Shown here in pieces: positions 1 through 6,469 of a stretch of DNA of 24,486 bases (the stretch's first letter is position 1; every line of letters starts with the position of its first letter). Below the pieces are notes generated by a model. That model made no database searches, was not told the origin of the DNA, and saw only the letters and a list, made by a program, of their open reading frames with translations. The translations under genes were made by a program, and so were the position numbers. The DNA is from a virus. Where the stretch lies: positions 1 through 24,486 of IMG/VR virus record IMGVR_UViG_3300031964_000086. The stretch is one strand, 5' to 3'.

Positions 1-3
1 CTC

Positions 4-162
4 CTACTCCGTGTCGTCGACGACGCCGAAGCGCCTACGCCGTTCGTGAATGAGTGCCGCGCGTGCTACGGGCGGGTAGTGCCACATGGGGCACCGAACC
101 GTGTCGTCGCTGGCGGTGGCGAAGTAGCTCGACCACTCGTCAGCCGACTTGAGCGTCTGCAC
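4..162 (-). CDS. Small hypothetical protein, 52 aa
   Basis: This short reading frame begins with GTG just beyond the stop of the Gp3-like gene, with GAAGAGCG about 6 nt ahead as a possible ribosome site. It ends at TAG near the window edge. The product starts MQTLKSADEW and has a central RCPMWHYPP stretch and a very basic ERRRRFG segment before an acidic end. I do not recognise a family. Its tight spacing to the gene before it suggests cotranscription and perhaps translational coupling. The in-frame TTG two codons earlier is an alternative start. It could be a chance ORF, but it uses the coding strand of all neighbours and fills otherwise empty DNA. Confidence 0.5.
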   Translation of the reverse strand: MQTLKSADEWSSYFATASDDTVRCPMWHYPPVARAALIHERRRRFGVVDDTE

Positions 163-164
163 TC

Positions 165-878
165 TCAACGCTCTTCAGCTACAGCGGAGTTGTAGGAACG
201 GATGCCGGTTAGTACCGGCTTGCGGTAAGACACGTTCCGGCCGGCCTTCGTGGTGTACTCGACCAGTTCGAGCGTGAGGTTCGCGACCGCTTCGCCGCCA
301 ACCTTCGTCAGCGCGTTGTCATAGATGTGCAGTACTTCGGCCATGGTCCACGAACCGGTCTGAAACTTGAACTCGCCGAGTTCCGGATCATCGGCGAGCC
401 GGAACGTGACAGCGATCGAGGGCGACGGGCCTACGAAGTCCTTCGCCGCTTGCTTCCGCTCGGCGAAGAGGCGAGGGCATCCGCAAGGCTGGCCAGCCTT
501 CTCGTCCGGGCTCAGGAACTCCACACCATCACAGTGGTGAACCAACTTGTTCCGGTTCCACAGCTTCAGATCGGAGTAGATCGCGCCGGGTCCGTCGAGG
601 ATCACAGAAACGGTCTCAACCGTCGACAGAACCTCTATGAAGTTCTCACTCTCGCTGTCGGTCTCGACAGGCTGTCCGCCGAAGAGCTGAGCAACGGCGT
701 CGGCAACGCTTCGTTCACCGGTCGTGATGCGCCACTCGGCGAGCGAAACGGGAATGGTGTTGCCTCGTGCATCCTGTGCCGTGGTGCCGGAGTGGAACCG
801 GCCGACCGTGTCGTCAGCGAAGGAGGTCCGCTCCTTCGGGGCTGCGTCGGGGTCGGTCTCGAAGATGCGAAGTGCCAT
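165..878 (-). CDS. phiC31 Gp3-like protein, candidate recombination directionality factor
   Basis: This 237-aa protein starts at ATG with AGGGGAAC 5 nt upstream. The opening [11 protein letters not shown]...[16 protein letters not shown], a central Cys cluster (HHCDGV...GQPCGCP, about residues 115-136) and the later [14 protein letters not shown] and KPVLTG segments resemble, from memory, the Gp3-like family of Streptomyces phage phiC31. Members of that family bind the serine integrase and switch it from integration to excision. The Cys/His cluster could bind metal, and relatives are often labelled metal-binding protein. A large serine integrase is present at the other end of the window, so a partner exists. 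The assignment rests on remembered similarity and context, not a search. The next gene upstream is a RecB-like nuclease, which places it in an early DNA-metabolism block. Confidence 0.58.
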   Translation of the reverse strand: MALRIFETDPDAAPKERTSFADDTVGRFHSGTTAQDARGNTIPVSLAEWRITTGERSVADAVAQLFGGQPVETDSESENFIEVLSTVETVSVILDGPGAIYSDLKLWNRNKLVHHCDGVEFLSPDEKAGQPCGCPRLFAERKQAAKDFVGPSPSIAVTFRLADDPELGEFKFQTGSWTMAEVLHIYDNALTKVGGEAVANLTLELVEYTTKAGRNVSYRKPVLTGIRSYNSAVAEER

Positions 879-933
879 ACAGGTTCCCCTAGTTGAGCGT
901 CCGTGTGGGGCGTAGTGCCCTCTGTACTAGGCG

Positions 934-953
934 CTAGAACGCAATGGTTCTCC
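934..953. promoter_or_regulatory. Dyad site A (GAAC-N6-GTTC), upstream of the Gp3-like gene
   Basis: GAACGCAATGGTTC at 937-950, flanked by CTA and TCTCC, lies in the 77-nt gap between the nuclease and the Gp3-like gene, about 60 nt before the latter's ATG. The same pattern recurs at 1835, 4232 and 23176, each time in non-coding DNA. Its dyad symmetry and conserved centre suggest a binding site for a dimeric regulator. Promoter elements could not be placed with confidence. Confidence 0.5.
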
Positions 954-955
954 CG

Positions 956-1795
956 CTACTTGGCACGGCGCTGAGTGCCCGTAACCAGCCGTCCGACGCT
1001 CTTCGCCAACGCCCGCCCGAGGACCGTCTTCGACAGTTCCCGGTCCCACATGAAGACCTTCCGGAGGTTCAGGAACATGTCGAAGACTTCACCGTCGATG
1101 CGCACAGGCCGGAACGTCCAACCGTCCGGCGTGATGTGCAGAACCGCGCCGCCATCAAACTCGGGCATGGGGATGCTCTCGCCGGCCGCAGACACCACAC
1201 GGTCAGCGTGCGCGTAGGCAGAGAGCTGAAGGGCGACCTCGGCGTGAACGTCCTTCGAGGTCTTCCAATCCGTGACGAGTAGCAGCGGCTCGCCGGAGCG
1301 GTCTGGAGTCACCTTTCCGTCAGCGTCGACCCACACGCGAAGCCATGCGTCGAAGCTTCCGGCGTAGTCGTAACGGTCGCTCCACGCGACGTCTTCAGCG
1401 CGGATCAGTTCCGGGTTGACGACCTTCAGAAACTCGGCGAAGCCGCGCCGGTACGGCTCCATGTCGGGGTGAACGCTGCCGACCTGTTCGCCACGTGCCA
1501 TGCGCTCGAAGAGGTCGTGTGCGTCGCTGCCAATGGCCGCACGAATGGCCGTGTAGCGGCGACTCGCCCCCTTCAGGTAGTCGATTGCTCCCTGTCGGTC
1601 CCGCTCGGCCATGCGAGACAAGAAGTCGAAGCTGTCGACGGCGAGTTCAGCGCTCATCTTCGCCGACCAGAACGGCAGGAACGGCTTCGGAAGCATGTCA
1701 ATAATGCTGGTCACGCCCGGAACGGTTACATCGGCCCTGTCCGGGTGGACGTAGAACCGGCTACCACTCCGCTTGATTGTGCGTACCTTGCCCAT
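956..1795 (-). CDS. RecB/Cas4-like PD-(D/E)XK exonuclease
   Basis: This 279-aa protein carries the full motif set of the RecB/Cas4 nuclease family. H93 lies in GSDAHDLFE, D149 in YAGSFDAW, D176 and K178 in VTDWKTSK, and QLSAY spans 190-194. These residues bind Mg2+ and cut DNA. Phage members usually act as 5'-3' exonucleases in recombination or replication. The length fits a stand-alone phage enzyme with no helicase. No four-cysteine iron-sulfur cluster is visible, so it is closer to the simple RecB-like form than to true Cas4. It starts at ATG with AAGGGGAACC immediately upstream. A terminator and a dyad operator candidate precede it, so it probably has its own promoter. The Gp3-like gene follows after 77 nt. 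Confidence 0.85.
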   Translation of the reverse strand: MGKVRTIKRSGSRFYVHPDRADVTVPGVTSIIDMLPKPFLPFWSAKMSAELAVDSFDFLSRMAERDRQGAIDYLKGASRRYTAIRAAIGSDAHDLFERMARGEQVGSVHPDMEPYRRGFAEFLKVVNPELIRAEDVAWSDRYDYAGSFDAWLRVWVDADGKVTPDRSGEPLLLVTDWKTSKDVHAEVALQLSAYAHADRVVSAAGESIPMPEFDGGAVLHITPDGWTFRPVRIDGEVFDMFLNLRKVFMWDRELSKTVLGRALAKSVGRLVTGTQRRAK

Positions 1796-1830
1796 GGTTC
1801 CCCTTCGGGTTGCCTACTGCTTACGGCAAC

Positions 1831-1850
1831 TGGAGAACGGGAGGGTTCCA
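1831..1850. promoter_or_regulatory. Dyad site B (GAAC-N6-GTTC), upstream of the nuclease gene
   Basis: GAACGGGAGGGTTC at 1835-1848 lies about 40 nt before the nuclease ATG and just after the terminator that closes the previous unit. It shares the conserved centre with the copies at 937, 4232 and 23176. This position, directly upstream of a probable transcription start, fits an operator or promoter element. The flank differs slightly from the other copies (TTCCA instead of TTCTC). Confidence 0.5.
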
Positions 1851-1880
1851 CGTGGCTCTGTGCGCCCGTCTGCGGGCATG

Positions 1881-1917
1881 AAAGAGCCCCGGTCGACCAC
1901 TGGGGGTCAATCGGGGC
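1881..1917 (-). terminator. Rho-independent terminator after the 75-aa gene
   Basis: On the minus strand a 6-bp GCCCCG/CGGGGC stem is extended by an inner TTGACC/GGTCGA stem and is followed by TCTTT. It lies about 55 nt beyond the stop of the 75-aa gene and upstream of the nuclease gene. A second short hairpin (GCCCG/CGGGC at 1864-1877) follows. It probably separates the 336-aa gene unit from the nuclease unit. Confidence 0.7.
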
Positions 1918-1971
1918 CGAGAGGCGCTTAGGCGAGCACCTAGGGGGTCTTGCGGCGGTCTTCCGGGAACA

Positions 1972-2199
1972 TCAGTACTCTTCGTCACCCTTCGGCAAGT
2001 CCGACAGACCCGTCTTCCTGCGCATTTCGTCGCCGAATAGCCGATCAGCCAGAGACTCAGGGTCAGTGGCGAGCTTCAGCTTCCTACCCGCGCCCCACTT
2101 CAGGAACGCGTCGAAATTCTCGGCACTGCGCGCGGCCTTGTAGATGTCACCCCACACGCCCGCAATGTCTTCCCATGCTGGCACATCATCGTTGCTCAT
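1972..2199 (-). CDS. Hypothetical acidic protein, 75 aa
   Basis: This 75-aa protein starts MSNDDVPAWED and ends in an acidic tail. No family is recognised. The sequence is predicted soluble, with Trp-containing helices (WEDIAGVWGDIYKAARSAENF) and a basic patch (GAGRKLKLATD). Its ATG overlaps the stop of the 55-aa gene before it as ATGA, a typical sign of translational coupling, so the two proteins may be made in similar amounts or work together. A terminator lies downstream. The location between the unknown 336-aa protein and the nuclease suggests an early-region accessory protein, but no role can be assigned. Confidence 0.75.
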   Translation of the reverse strand: MSNDDVPAWEDIAGVWGDIYKAARSAENFDAFLKWGAGRKLKLATDPESLADRLFGDEMRRKTGLSDLPKGDEEY

Positions 2200-2363
2200 C
2201 GCTCAATCTCCATTTCGGAAATCGCCGTAACCAATGCATCCTCGCAGCGCTGCCAAAGCTGACGCTCAGCGGCACCGTTCTGAGAACGCCGAAACTGAAC
2301 CATCAGCAGCAGCGCGCCCATGTCCTCTTCGTCGAGCTCGATCGTATAGCGCTCAACAGTCAT
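2196..2363 (-). CDS. Small hypothetical protein, 55 aa
   Basis: This short gene starts at ATG behind a strong purine-rich ribosome site (GGGAGGGTGAGGC) and stops in an ATGA overlap with the 75-aa gene. The product begins MTVERYTIELDEEDMGALLL and continues with a helical, charged segment ending AISEMEIER. I recognise no family. The strong ribosome site, the tidy overlap and the palindrome 27 nt upstream all support it as a real gene. It appears to be the first cistron of a two-gene set with the 75-aa protein. Confidence 0.75.
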   Translation of the reverse strand: MTVERYTIELDEEDMGALLLMVQFRRSQNGAAERQLWQRCEDALVTAISEMEIER

Positions 2364-2384
2364 GCCTCACCCTCCCCTATGGAG

Positions 2385-2418
2385 CGGGGGCACCTACTAA
2401 GGTTAGTAGGTGCCCCCG
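2385..2418. repeat. Palindrome copy 1, 34-nt perfect arms
   Basis: The shared 22-bp core at 2391-2412 has arms CACCTACTAA and TTAGTAGGTG around a GG centre. It is lengthened here by CGGGGG on the left and the matching CCCCCG on the right. It lies 12 nt beyond the stop of the 336-aa gene and about 21 nt before the ATG of the 55-aa gene. As RNA it would be a very stable intercistronic hairpin. No U-run follows, so it is not a classical terminator. Confidence 0.9.
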
Positions 2419-2430
2419 GATGCTGGTCGG

Positions 2431-3441
2431 TCAGATCTCGCCGAGAAGTTCCTTCACGGCATCCCGGATCGCTTCGAGCTTCTTGCGCGTCGCCGTCCTG
2501 GCCTTCGCGTCGAGATCGGCAATCCCCTCCGTCTTGGCAAGCTTCGCAAGCTTCGCCATCTTCGACACAGAGTCGAACAGCTCGGCGTCGGGGGTCTTGG
2601 CGGGCTTGTCGTCGCTGAGTGCTTCGTCGGCCTCTTCCTGGCTCATCTCGCCGGCCGCAACCTTGGCAGCAAGTTCGTTCTTCCGCGCCGTCTTCGCCTT
2701 CGCGATCTCAGAGCGCGTGATGAGCTTGACATCGTAGTGAGCGGCGACAGCGTCGATCAGCTTCACATCGGGCTTGCCCTCGGTCAGCTTCGCGTACTTC
2801 GCAGCCTCTTCGGGCGAGTTGTCCAGAGCGCGAATGTACTCGACCAGCGTGTCACCCATGTAGTTCTGAGAGCTGCGCTGAATCGAGTTCAGCTCAGCGC
2901 GCACGCCGTCCGCATCCTCATCAACACCTTCTTCGGGGAGCGCGTCCGTGATGGTGCTGTAAACCTCACCAGCCTTCTTCTTACTGATGTCGAGGTCCCC
3001 CTTCAGGTCCGGGAGACCATCGGGCTTGATGATGTTGGAGCGAATGCCAACCAGGATGATTTGCGAGATCTCCTTGCCGCCCTTGAACTTCGCCTTTGCA
3101 ATCTCGAAGACGCGCGCAGAACCGGCCTTGACCGTGGCGTCAACGCTGGTGCCGACTACTGCCCCAGCATCCTTGTCCTTCTTGACGACGTCGGCCGACG
3201 GCTTCTCTGCGGGCTTCTCCTGAGCGGTGCTCGCATCCTTGACCAGCTTACGAAGGGCCGTCCGCTCCTTCGCCGGAAGCTGAGCGATCAACACGTCCGC
3301 CTCTTCGGCGAGCGTCTGCACACCCTCGGCATTCTCGGCTTCGACCACCGACGGGATGCGCTCGATGATGGCGGCGACCTCTTCACGCAGACGCTCGTAC
3401 TTCGCGGCGGTCTCGGACTTGCTAGCGGCGGTAGCTGCCAT
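2431..3441 (-). CDS. Unknown Ala/Lys/Glu-rich protein, 336 aa
   Basis: This 336-aa protein starts MAATAASKSETAAKYERLRE at ATG, with AAGGAG about 9 nt upstream. It is strongly charged and mostly helical: residues 1-75 look like coiled coil, residues 76-100 form a Lys/Pro/Ala linker (EKPAEKPSADVVKKDKDAG), a mixed central region follows (about 100-230), and the Lys/Ala-rich C-terminal helices contain KMAKLAKLAKTEG. I recognise no family. A terminator precedes it and palindromes lie on both sides, so it probably forms its own, perhaps strongly expressed, unit between the late genes and the nuclease block. A nucleic-acid-binding or scaffold-like role is possible, but no motif supports either. Confidence 0.85.
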   Translation of the reverse strand: MAATAASKSETAAKYERLREEVAAIIERIPSVVEAENAEGVQTLAEEADVLIAQLPAKERTALRKLVKDASTAQEKPAEKPSADVVKKDKDAGAVVGTSVDATVKAGSARVFEIAKAKFKGGKEISQIILVGIRSNIIKPDGLPDLKGDLDISKKKAGEVYSTITDALPEEGVDEDADGVRAELNSIQRSSQNYMGDTLVEYIRALDNSPEEAAKYAKLTEGKPDVKLIDAVAAHYDVKLITRSEIAKAKTARKNELAAKVAAGEMSQEEADEALSDDKPAKTPDAELFDSVSKMAKLAKLAKTEGIADLDAKARTATRKKLEAIRDAVKELLGEI

Positions 3442-3493
3442 GTCGCTTGCTCCTTCGTGGGGGCCGGTCGGCCCGTCGTGTCCAACAGGCAGG

Positions 3494-3499
3494 ACTCTA
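3494..3499 (-). promoter_or_regulatory. Possible -10 box for the 336-aa gene
   Basis: TAGAGT on the minus strand fits the actinobacterial TAnnnT -10 pattern. It lies about 50 nt before the gene's ATG and after the terminator and palindrome that end the late unit. A promoter is expected here because of that terminator. No convincing -35 box is visible at 17-18 nt, so the call is weak. Confidence 0.25.
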
Positions 3500-3540
3500 G
3501 CAGCCCCACGGGTGCGCGCGCGTACGTTCCGCGAAAAATC

Positions 3541-3575
3541 TTGGGACCCACCTACTAACGTTAGTAGGTGCCCAA
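3541..3575. repeat. Palindrome copy 2, with TTGGG/CCCAA outer arms
   Basis: The core is at 3549-3570 with a CG centre. Outer arms TTGGG (3541-3545) and CCCAA (3571-3575) can pair if ACC at 3546-3548 bulges out. It follows the kinase terminator on the minus strand and lies about 107 nt before the 336-aa gene, the largest distance to a start codon among the six copies. Confidence 0.88.
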
Positions 3576-3579
3576 CGAC

Positions 3580-3604
3580 AAAAGCCCCCGCCGAAGCGGG
3601 GGCT
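3580..3604 (-). terminator. Strong rho-independent terminator after the dNMP kinase gene
   Basis: A perfect 8-bp GC stem (3584-3591 with 3596-3603) closes a TTCG tetraloop on the minus strand and is followed by UUUU. It begins 4 nt beyond the kinase stop codon. It probably ends the long late transcript that runs through the tail and lysis genes. Confidence 0.9.
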
Positions 3605-3608
3605 CAGG

Positions 3609-4196
3609 TCATGGAACGAGTCGGTCAACTGCCTTGTGCAGCGCGGACATTGATCCTTCGTTGGCTATGGTGATATCGGACGGGTAGCCGTCTAGCGCGG
3701 TCTCGCTGGCGTGCTGGCGAGTCCGCACCTCTTCCCCACTGGCGCTGTCAGGTCGACCGGAGCGGGTCACCCGAACGAGCGTGAAGCCAGCGGCACTCAG
3801 CCGCTCGACCTCATTGGGGTAGCGGACGTCAGTCACGACGATGGGCATGTTCCATTGGTCGGCAACCTTGACCAGCTCAAGTACAGGCCGAAGCCAGAAC
3901 TCAGGGTCGAGGTCTCGCACTCCCTGCCCCATGTGCTGAAGCACTCGGCGAACTTCGGGGATGCGTTCCTTGGCGACGTCCCACCCCATTCGATGGACCA
4001 CGCTCGACAGCCGGGTAGGGAGGTATGCCGTTCCGGCGAGTTCGTAGCTCACGATCGGGTCGACCTGAAGCGCTGTGACCTTCAGGTGATCGGCGAACGC
4101 TAGGCGCGTGTAGGCGTGTTGGGCGACCAGTCGGCCGGCGATGGTGTCCTTACCGCTACGCGCCTTACCCATCAATGCAATGTGGTGAAGCCCCAT
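3609..4196 (-). CDS. Deoxynucleoside monophosphate kinase
   Basis: This 195-aa protein is a P-loop kinase of the phage dNMP kinase family (T4 gene 1 type), which phosphorylates dNMPs to dNDPs to supply DNA synthesis. The Walker A loop is GKARSGKDT (residues 10-18). FADHLK (about 34-39), VTDVRYPNEVERL and the late HASETAL stretch match the family's substrate-binding and lid regions. The length is normal. The start ATG follows GAGGAG by 6 nt, and this ribosome site lies inside an 11-bp inverted repeat, so translation may be modulated. It is the last gene before a strong terminator, directly after the lysis genes, and a dyad operator candidate lies 36-49 nt upstream. Confidence 0.88.
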   Translation of the reverse strand: MGLHHIALMGKARSGKDTIAGRLVAQHAYTRLAFADHLKVTALQVDPIVSYELAGTAYLPTRLSSVVHRMGWDVAKERIPEVRRVLQHMGQGVRDLDPEFWLRPVLELVKVADQWNMPIVVTDVRYPNEVERLSAAGFTLVRVTRSGRPDSASGEEVRTRQHASETALDGYPSDITIANEGSMSALHKAVDRLVP

Positions 4197-4201
4197 GCGT
4201 G

Positions 4202-4233
4202 TCTCCTCAGTCGGGTTGTCGTGACTGAGGAGA
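4202..4233. promoter_or_regulatory. 11-bp inverted repeat covering the kinase ribosome site
   Basis: TCTCCTCAGTC at 4202-4212 and its exact complement at 4223-4233 are separated by 10 nt. On the minus strand the downstream arm contains GAGGAG, the ribosome site of the kinase gene. The hairpin could hide that site, or act as a weak terminator after the holin gene. No U-run follows. Confidence 0.6.
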
Positions 4234-4247
4234 ACGCGAGGGTTCTC
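4230..4247. promoter_or_regulatory. Dyad site C (GAAC-N6-GTTC), upstream of the dNMP kinase
   Basis: GAACGCGAGGGTTC at 4232-4245 is extended to a 6-bp GAGAAC/GTTCTC dyad. It occupies the gap between the holin stop and the kinase start and overlaps one arm of the neighbouring 11-bp inverted repeat by a few bases. It is the most symmetric of the four intergenic copies. Confidence 0.5.
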
Positions 4248-4622
4248 TTACGCGGTCGGAGCGGGAGCAACCGCAACCGGAGCAACGGCTACAGCGGCCG
4301 GAGCGGGGGCAGGGACGGGCGCAACGGGGGCAACCGGCGCGGGGATACCGAGGATGGTGTCAGCCTCAGCAATGGCGCTGTACGGCGCTCCGAGATCCTT
4401 GGCGACCGCTACGCCATCCTTGGCGAGTGCGGCGACCTCGACCCCGTGTCGAGCGAGGTAGCCAGCAGCGAAAGTGATGCCAGCGGTAATGACTGCCTCA
4501 ACCAGTCCGGCGACGTCGGACGGGGTTCCGTGCGGCGCAATGTGCGGGGCGAGAATGCCGGTAACAATGGTGGTGATGGATGCGGCGACGGTGGCGGAAG
4601 TTACCTTGCCGGAAATGGCCAT
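4248..4622 (-). CDS. Putative holin with Ala/Pro-rich tail, 124 aa
   Basis: This small membrane protein begins at ATG 3 nt after the stop of the DUF1003-like gene. Two hydrophobic segments are visible, about residues 8-28 (TSATVAASITTIVTGILA) and 38-58 (VAGLVEAVITAGITFAAGYL). They are followed by a soluble region and a low-complexity Pro/Ala/Val tail from about residue 93. Two-TM architecture, length and location beside the GH25 lysin fit an actinophage holin, which makes inner-membrane holes for lysin release or activation. The Pro/Ala tail is longer than in most holins and may reach into the wall or cytoplasm. The call rests on context and topology, not on a conserved motif. Confidence 0.7.
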   Translation of the reverse strand: MAISGKVTSATVAASITTIVTGILAPHIAPHGTPSDVAGLVEAVITAGITFAAGYLARHGVEVAALAKDGVAVAKDLGAPYSAIAEADTILGIPAPVAPVAPVPAPAPAAVAVAPVAVAPAPTA

Positions 4623-4625
4623 GGG

Positions 4626-4979
4626 TCAGTCCTCGATTCCTATGTGTGCGGCTACAGCGTCGAGCCGAGTCGCTATGTATGTAAGTGCCGCGTGATCAGC
4701 GTCCGCCTTAGCGGTTCGCTTAGCGTCGGCCCTGTTGCTGGTATTGCCGAGAATGGGCAGCGCCCAGAGCTGAATGAGGTTCGACAGGAACAGACAGAAC
4801 GCGAACGGGTACCGGTCGCCGCTGAATGGCCACACGTTGAATGTGGCGAGTGCCATCCATCCAACCTGCCATGCCACTAGAACCCAGAAGGTTCCCATGG
4901 AGCCAAAGACGCTGGTTACTCGGTCGCCGATTCGGTCGTTGAAGCCGCTCAGCGGATGGGTCACTTCAGGGTGCGTCAT
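4626..4979 (-). CDS. DUF1003-like membrane protein in the lysis cassette, 117 aa
   Basis: This 117-aa protein has the DUF1003 pattern: an amphipathic start (FNDRIGDRVTSVFGSMGTFW), a first TM segment (about 30-47, LVAWQVGWMALATFNVW), a GDRYPFAF turn, a second TM segment (about 58-78, FCLFLSNLIQLWALPIL), then a charged helix (NRADAKRTAKADADHAAL). Bacterial DUF1003 proteins are uncharacterised membrane proteins. In actinophages they are often found beside lysins and may act as a holin or holin modulator. The ATG overlaps the end of the preceding membrane-protein gene by 14 nt, so the two are likely co-translated. The holin-like gene follows after 3 nt. Confidence 0.75.
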   Translation of the reverse strand: MTHPEVTHPLSGFNDRIGDRVTSVFGSMGTFWVLVAWQVGWMALATFNVWPFSGDRYPFAFCLFLSNLIQLWALPILGNTSNRADAKRTAKADADHAALTYIATRLDAVAAHIGIED

Positions 4980-5226
4980 TCTTCCTTAGTTCTAGTCGAG
5001 GGCTGCGGCGAGCGTCGTATACCGCATGCTCCGCCGTGTGTGCCGCTTGCCAATCCCGAACTTCGCGAATGTCGCTGCGCAACTCATCACGCACAGACGC
5101 GATTACGGCGCGGGTTGCTTCGCCTTCCTGCTGCGTCGTGCCTCGCCCTCGACTCAGCGCGTAGTACGCCGGTCCGGCGCTAATGGTGGCAGCAACGACG
5201 CTGCCGAACCACGTACCAACTGCCAT
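4966..5226 (-). CDS. Single-TM protein of the lysis cassette, 86 aa
   Basis: I chose the ATG at 5224-5226 because it overlaps the lysin stop as TAATG. The longer upstream frame is only a shadow of the lysin gene. The 86-aa product starts MAVGTWFGSVVAATISAGPA, with one N-terminal TM segment (about 5-24), then a charged helical region (TRAVIASVRDELRSDIREVRDWQAAHTAEH) suited to a coiled coil, and a basic end. One TM plus coiled coil resembles small actinophage holin-type or antiholin-type proteins. It is the first of three membrane proteins after the lysin. Which one is the actual holin cannot be decided from sequence. Confidence 0.72.
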   Translation of the reverse strand: MAVGTWFGSVVAATISAGPAYYALSRGRGTTQQEGEATRAVIASVRDELRSDIREVRDWQAAHTAEHAVYDARRSPRLELRKNDAP

Positions 5227-5921
5227 TAGCCCACCTTCACCGCAAGCGCGGCGACGGCAGCGTTCAGCGCCTTCTCGGCGGTCTCGACCTCGGCCATGAG
5301 CTGAGCGGCAGTCGGAGCGGGTGCAGGCTTCACGGGGGTCGGAACCGGAGGGTGAGTTACGGGTGCCTGCGGGTCGGCCCACGCTCGCAGCGCCGCAGCA
5401 CTCGCGAAGTTCGCTACGTTCCGGTCAATGCCGCCGGCCCATGAGTACTGCTGGAAAGTCCAGGGGTGCAGAATTCCCGGATGTCCGGCGGGGTTGTTCG
5501 GGTCGGCGATCCAAAGGCCGTCCATCGAGCCACCGTTGTTGGTGTCGATGTACTTCCAGAAATCGACGTTGCAGTAGAGCACGACCTTATGACCCGGTGC
5601 CCGGACCTTGAGCCGGGCCATGAATGCGTCACGCTCTGCCTGGGTCATGGTGGCGTCTTCCCAGTCGAGAGCGAGGATGTCACCCGGCTTCAGTTCGATG
5701 TGGGAAAGGAAGTAGTCAGCCTGAGTGGAACCGTTGCCGCTTCGGCCGAAGTGGTAGTGACCGACGATCAGACCACCAGCGCGCGCGTGTGCAACCTGTC
5801 CCGAGTAGTTCGGGTTCACGTAGCCGGTTCCCTCGGTTGCCTTCGCGAATACGAAGGACTCGCCGACAGTCGGGAAGTCGACAGCCTGATAGGAAGAGAC
5901 GTCAACGCCGTTAACGGTCAA
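5226..5921 (-). CDS. Endolysin, GH25 muramidase, 231 aa
   Basis: This GH25 family lysozyme cleaves the MurNAc-GlcNAc bond of peptidoglycan. Family motifs are VDVSSYQ (residues 6-11, with D7), FVFAKATEG (23-31), GHYHFGR (54-60), LALDWED (83-89, with acidic D86 and E88), VVLYCN and LWIADP. The catalytic domain covers about residues 1-185. A Pro-rich linker (about 190-205) leads to a C-terminal helix rich in Ala (about 206-231), with no recognised wall-binding repeat. No signal peptide is visible, so export needs a holin. It starts at TTG with AAGGAAC 5 nt upstream, and the preceding fibre gene's stop lies inside that ribosome site. Three membrane-protein genes follow. Confidence 0.93.
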   Translation of the reverse strand: MTVNGVDVSSYQAVDFPTVGESFVFAKATEGTGYVNPNYSGQVAHARAGGLIVGHYHFGRSGNGSTQADYFLSHIELKPGDILALDWEDATMTQAERDAFMARLKVRAPGHKVVLYCNVDFWKYIDTNNGGSMDGLWIADPNNPAGHPGILHPWTFQQYSWAGGIDRNVANFASAAALRAWADPQAPVTHPPVPTPVKPAPAPTAAQLMAEVETAEKALNAAVAALAVKVG

Positions 5922-5930
5922 GTGAGTTCC

Positions 5931-6461
5931 TTAGTTGTAGATCCAGAGAGCGGACAGCGAGGATGTCTGCCCGTTGACGGAGGAGGTAGAGAGCGCGGAC
6001 CCGCAATTTTGGTACCCCCACAATTCGACATAATCGCCGAGACCGTTGAGATACACGAAGCACGAAGCCGACACGGCCGTATAGGGGGTCGCTCCGGCAG
6101 CAGCGCCAAACGCGCCGGGAACCGTCGAACCGTTCTTCATGATGAAGGCACAGCGCCCGGCAGTCGTGTTGGCATTGAAGTTCACGGTCCCTTGGACCCA
6201 GTACCAGCCGGGAAGCTGAGCCACATAGCGGCTGTTGCTCGAACTGGTCGAATGACCCCCGTAGGAATCTATCGACTCAGTGTCGAGATTGATTGCGACA
6301 CTGGCGTTCGACGCGATGCTCTGCACCGTCGACTGATAGCCGAAGAACGCCGGTCGAGTAAGAAGGAAGGTCAGTCCGTTGGAATTCGCGTTCCACAACG
6401 CGCCAGTGATGAATGACCCCGGTACCTCGTATGAAGGTACTGGAACGGGAAGGTTCGTCAA
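5931..6461 (-). CDS. Tail fibre/receptor-binding protein with C1q-like jelly roll, 176 aa
   Basis: This 176-aa protein starts at TTG shortly after the stop of the large tail protein. Its C-terminal two thirds contain alternating beta-strand motifs of a C1q/TNF-like trimeric jelly roll: GWYWVQGTVNFNAN, RCAFIMKNGS, SASCFVYLNGLGDYVELWGYQ, and a terminal SALWIYN strand. Such domains form the tip of many actinophage tail fibres and bind host surface sugars. It is the last structural gene before the lysin, the usual place for a receptor-binding protein. The short N-terminal part (MTNLPVPVPSYEVPGS) may attach to the tail. The fold call is by pattern only. Confidence 0.72.
   Translation of the reverse strand: MTNLPVPVPSYEVPGSFITGALWNANSNGLTFLLTRPAFFGYQSTVQSIASNASVAINLDTESIDSYGGHSTSSSNSRYVAQLPGWYWVQGTVNFNANTTAGRCAFIMKNGSTVPGAFGAAAGATPYTAVSASCFVYLNGLGDYVELWGYQNCGSALSTSSVNGQTSSLSALWIYN
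6443..6456. promoter_or_regulatory. Possible fifth GAAC-N6-GTTC site in the start of the fibre gene
   Basis: GAACGGGAAGGTTC fits the pattern of the four non-coding copies but lies inside codons 2-7 of the fibre gene, so it may be a chance match. It is recorded because its centre is close to that of site B. Confidence 0.2.
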
Positions 6462-6469
6462 TCACGGTC

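Noticed and set aside
539-552. GAAC-CAACTT-GTTC inside the Gp3-like gene as another operator
   Set aside because: It is within coding DNA and lacks the conserved G-S-N-A-K-G centre, so a chance match is more likely.
2385-2418. Palindrome copy read as a classical rho-independent terminator
   Set aside because: No U-run follows on the minus strand, and the genes on both sides appear to belong to one unit, so only a hairpin is claimed. Weak termination remains possible.
2410-3558. Plus-strand ORF of 382 aa antisense to the 336-aa gene
   Set aside because: Long antisense frames are common in GC-rich DNA. It shows no family features and runs across the palindrome and terminator.
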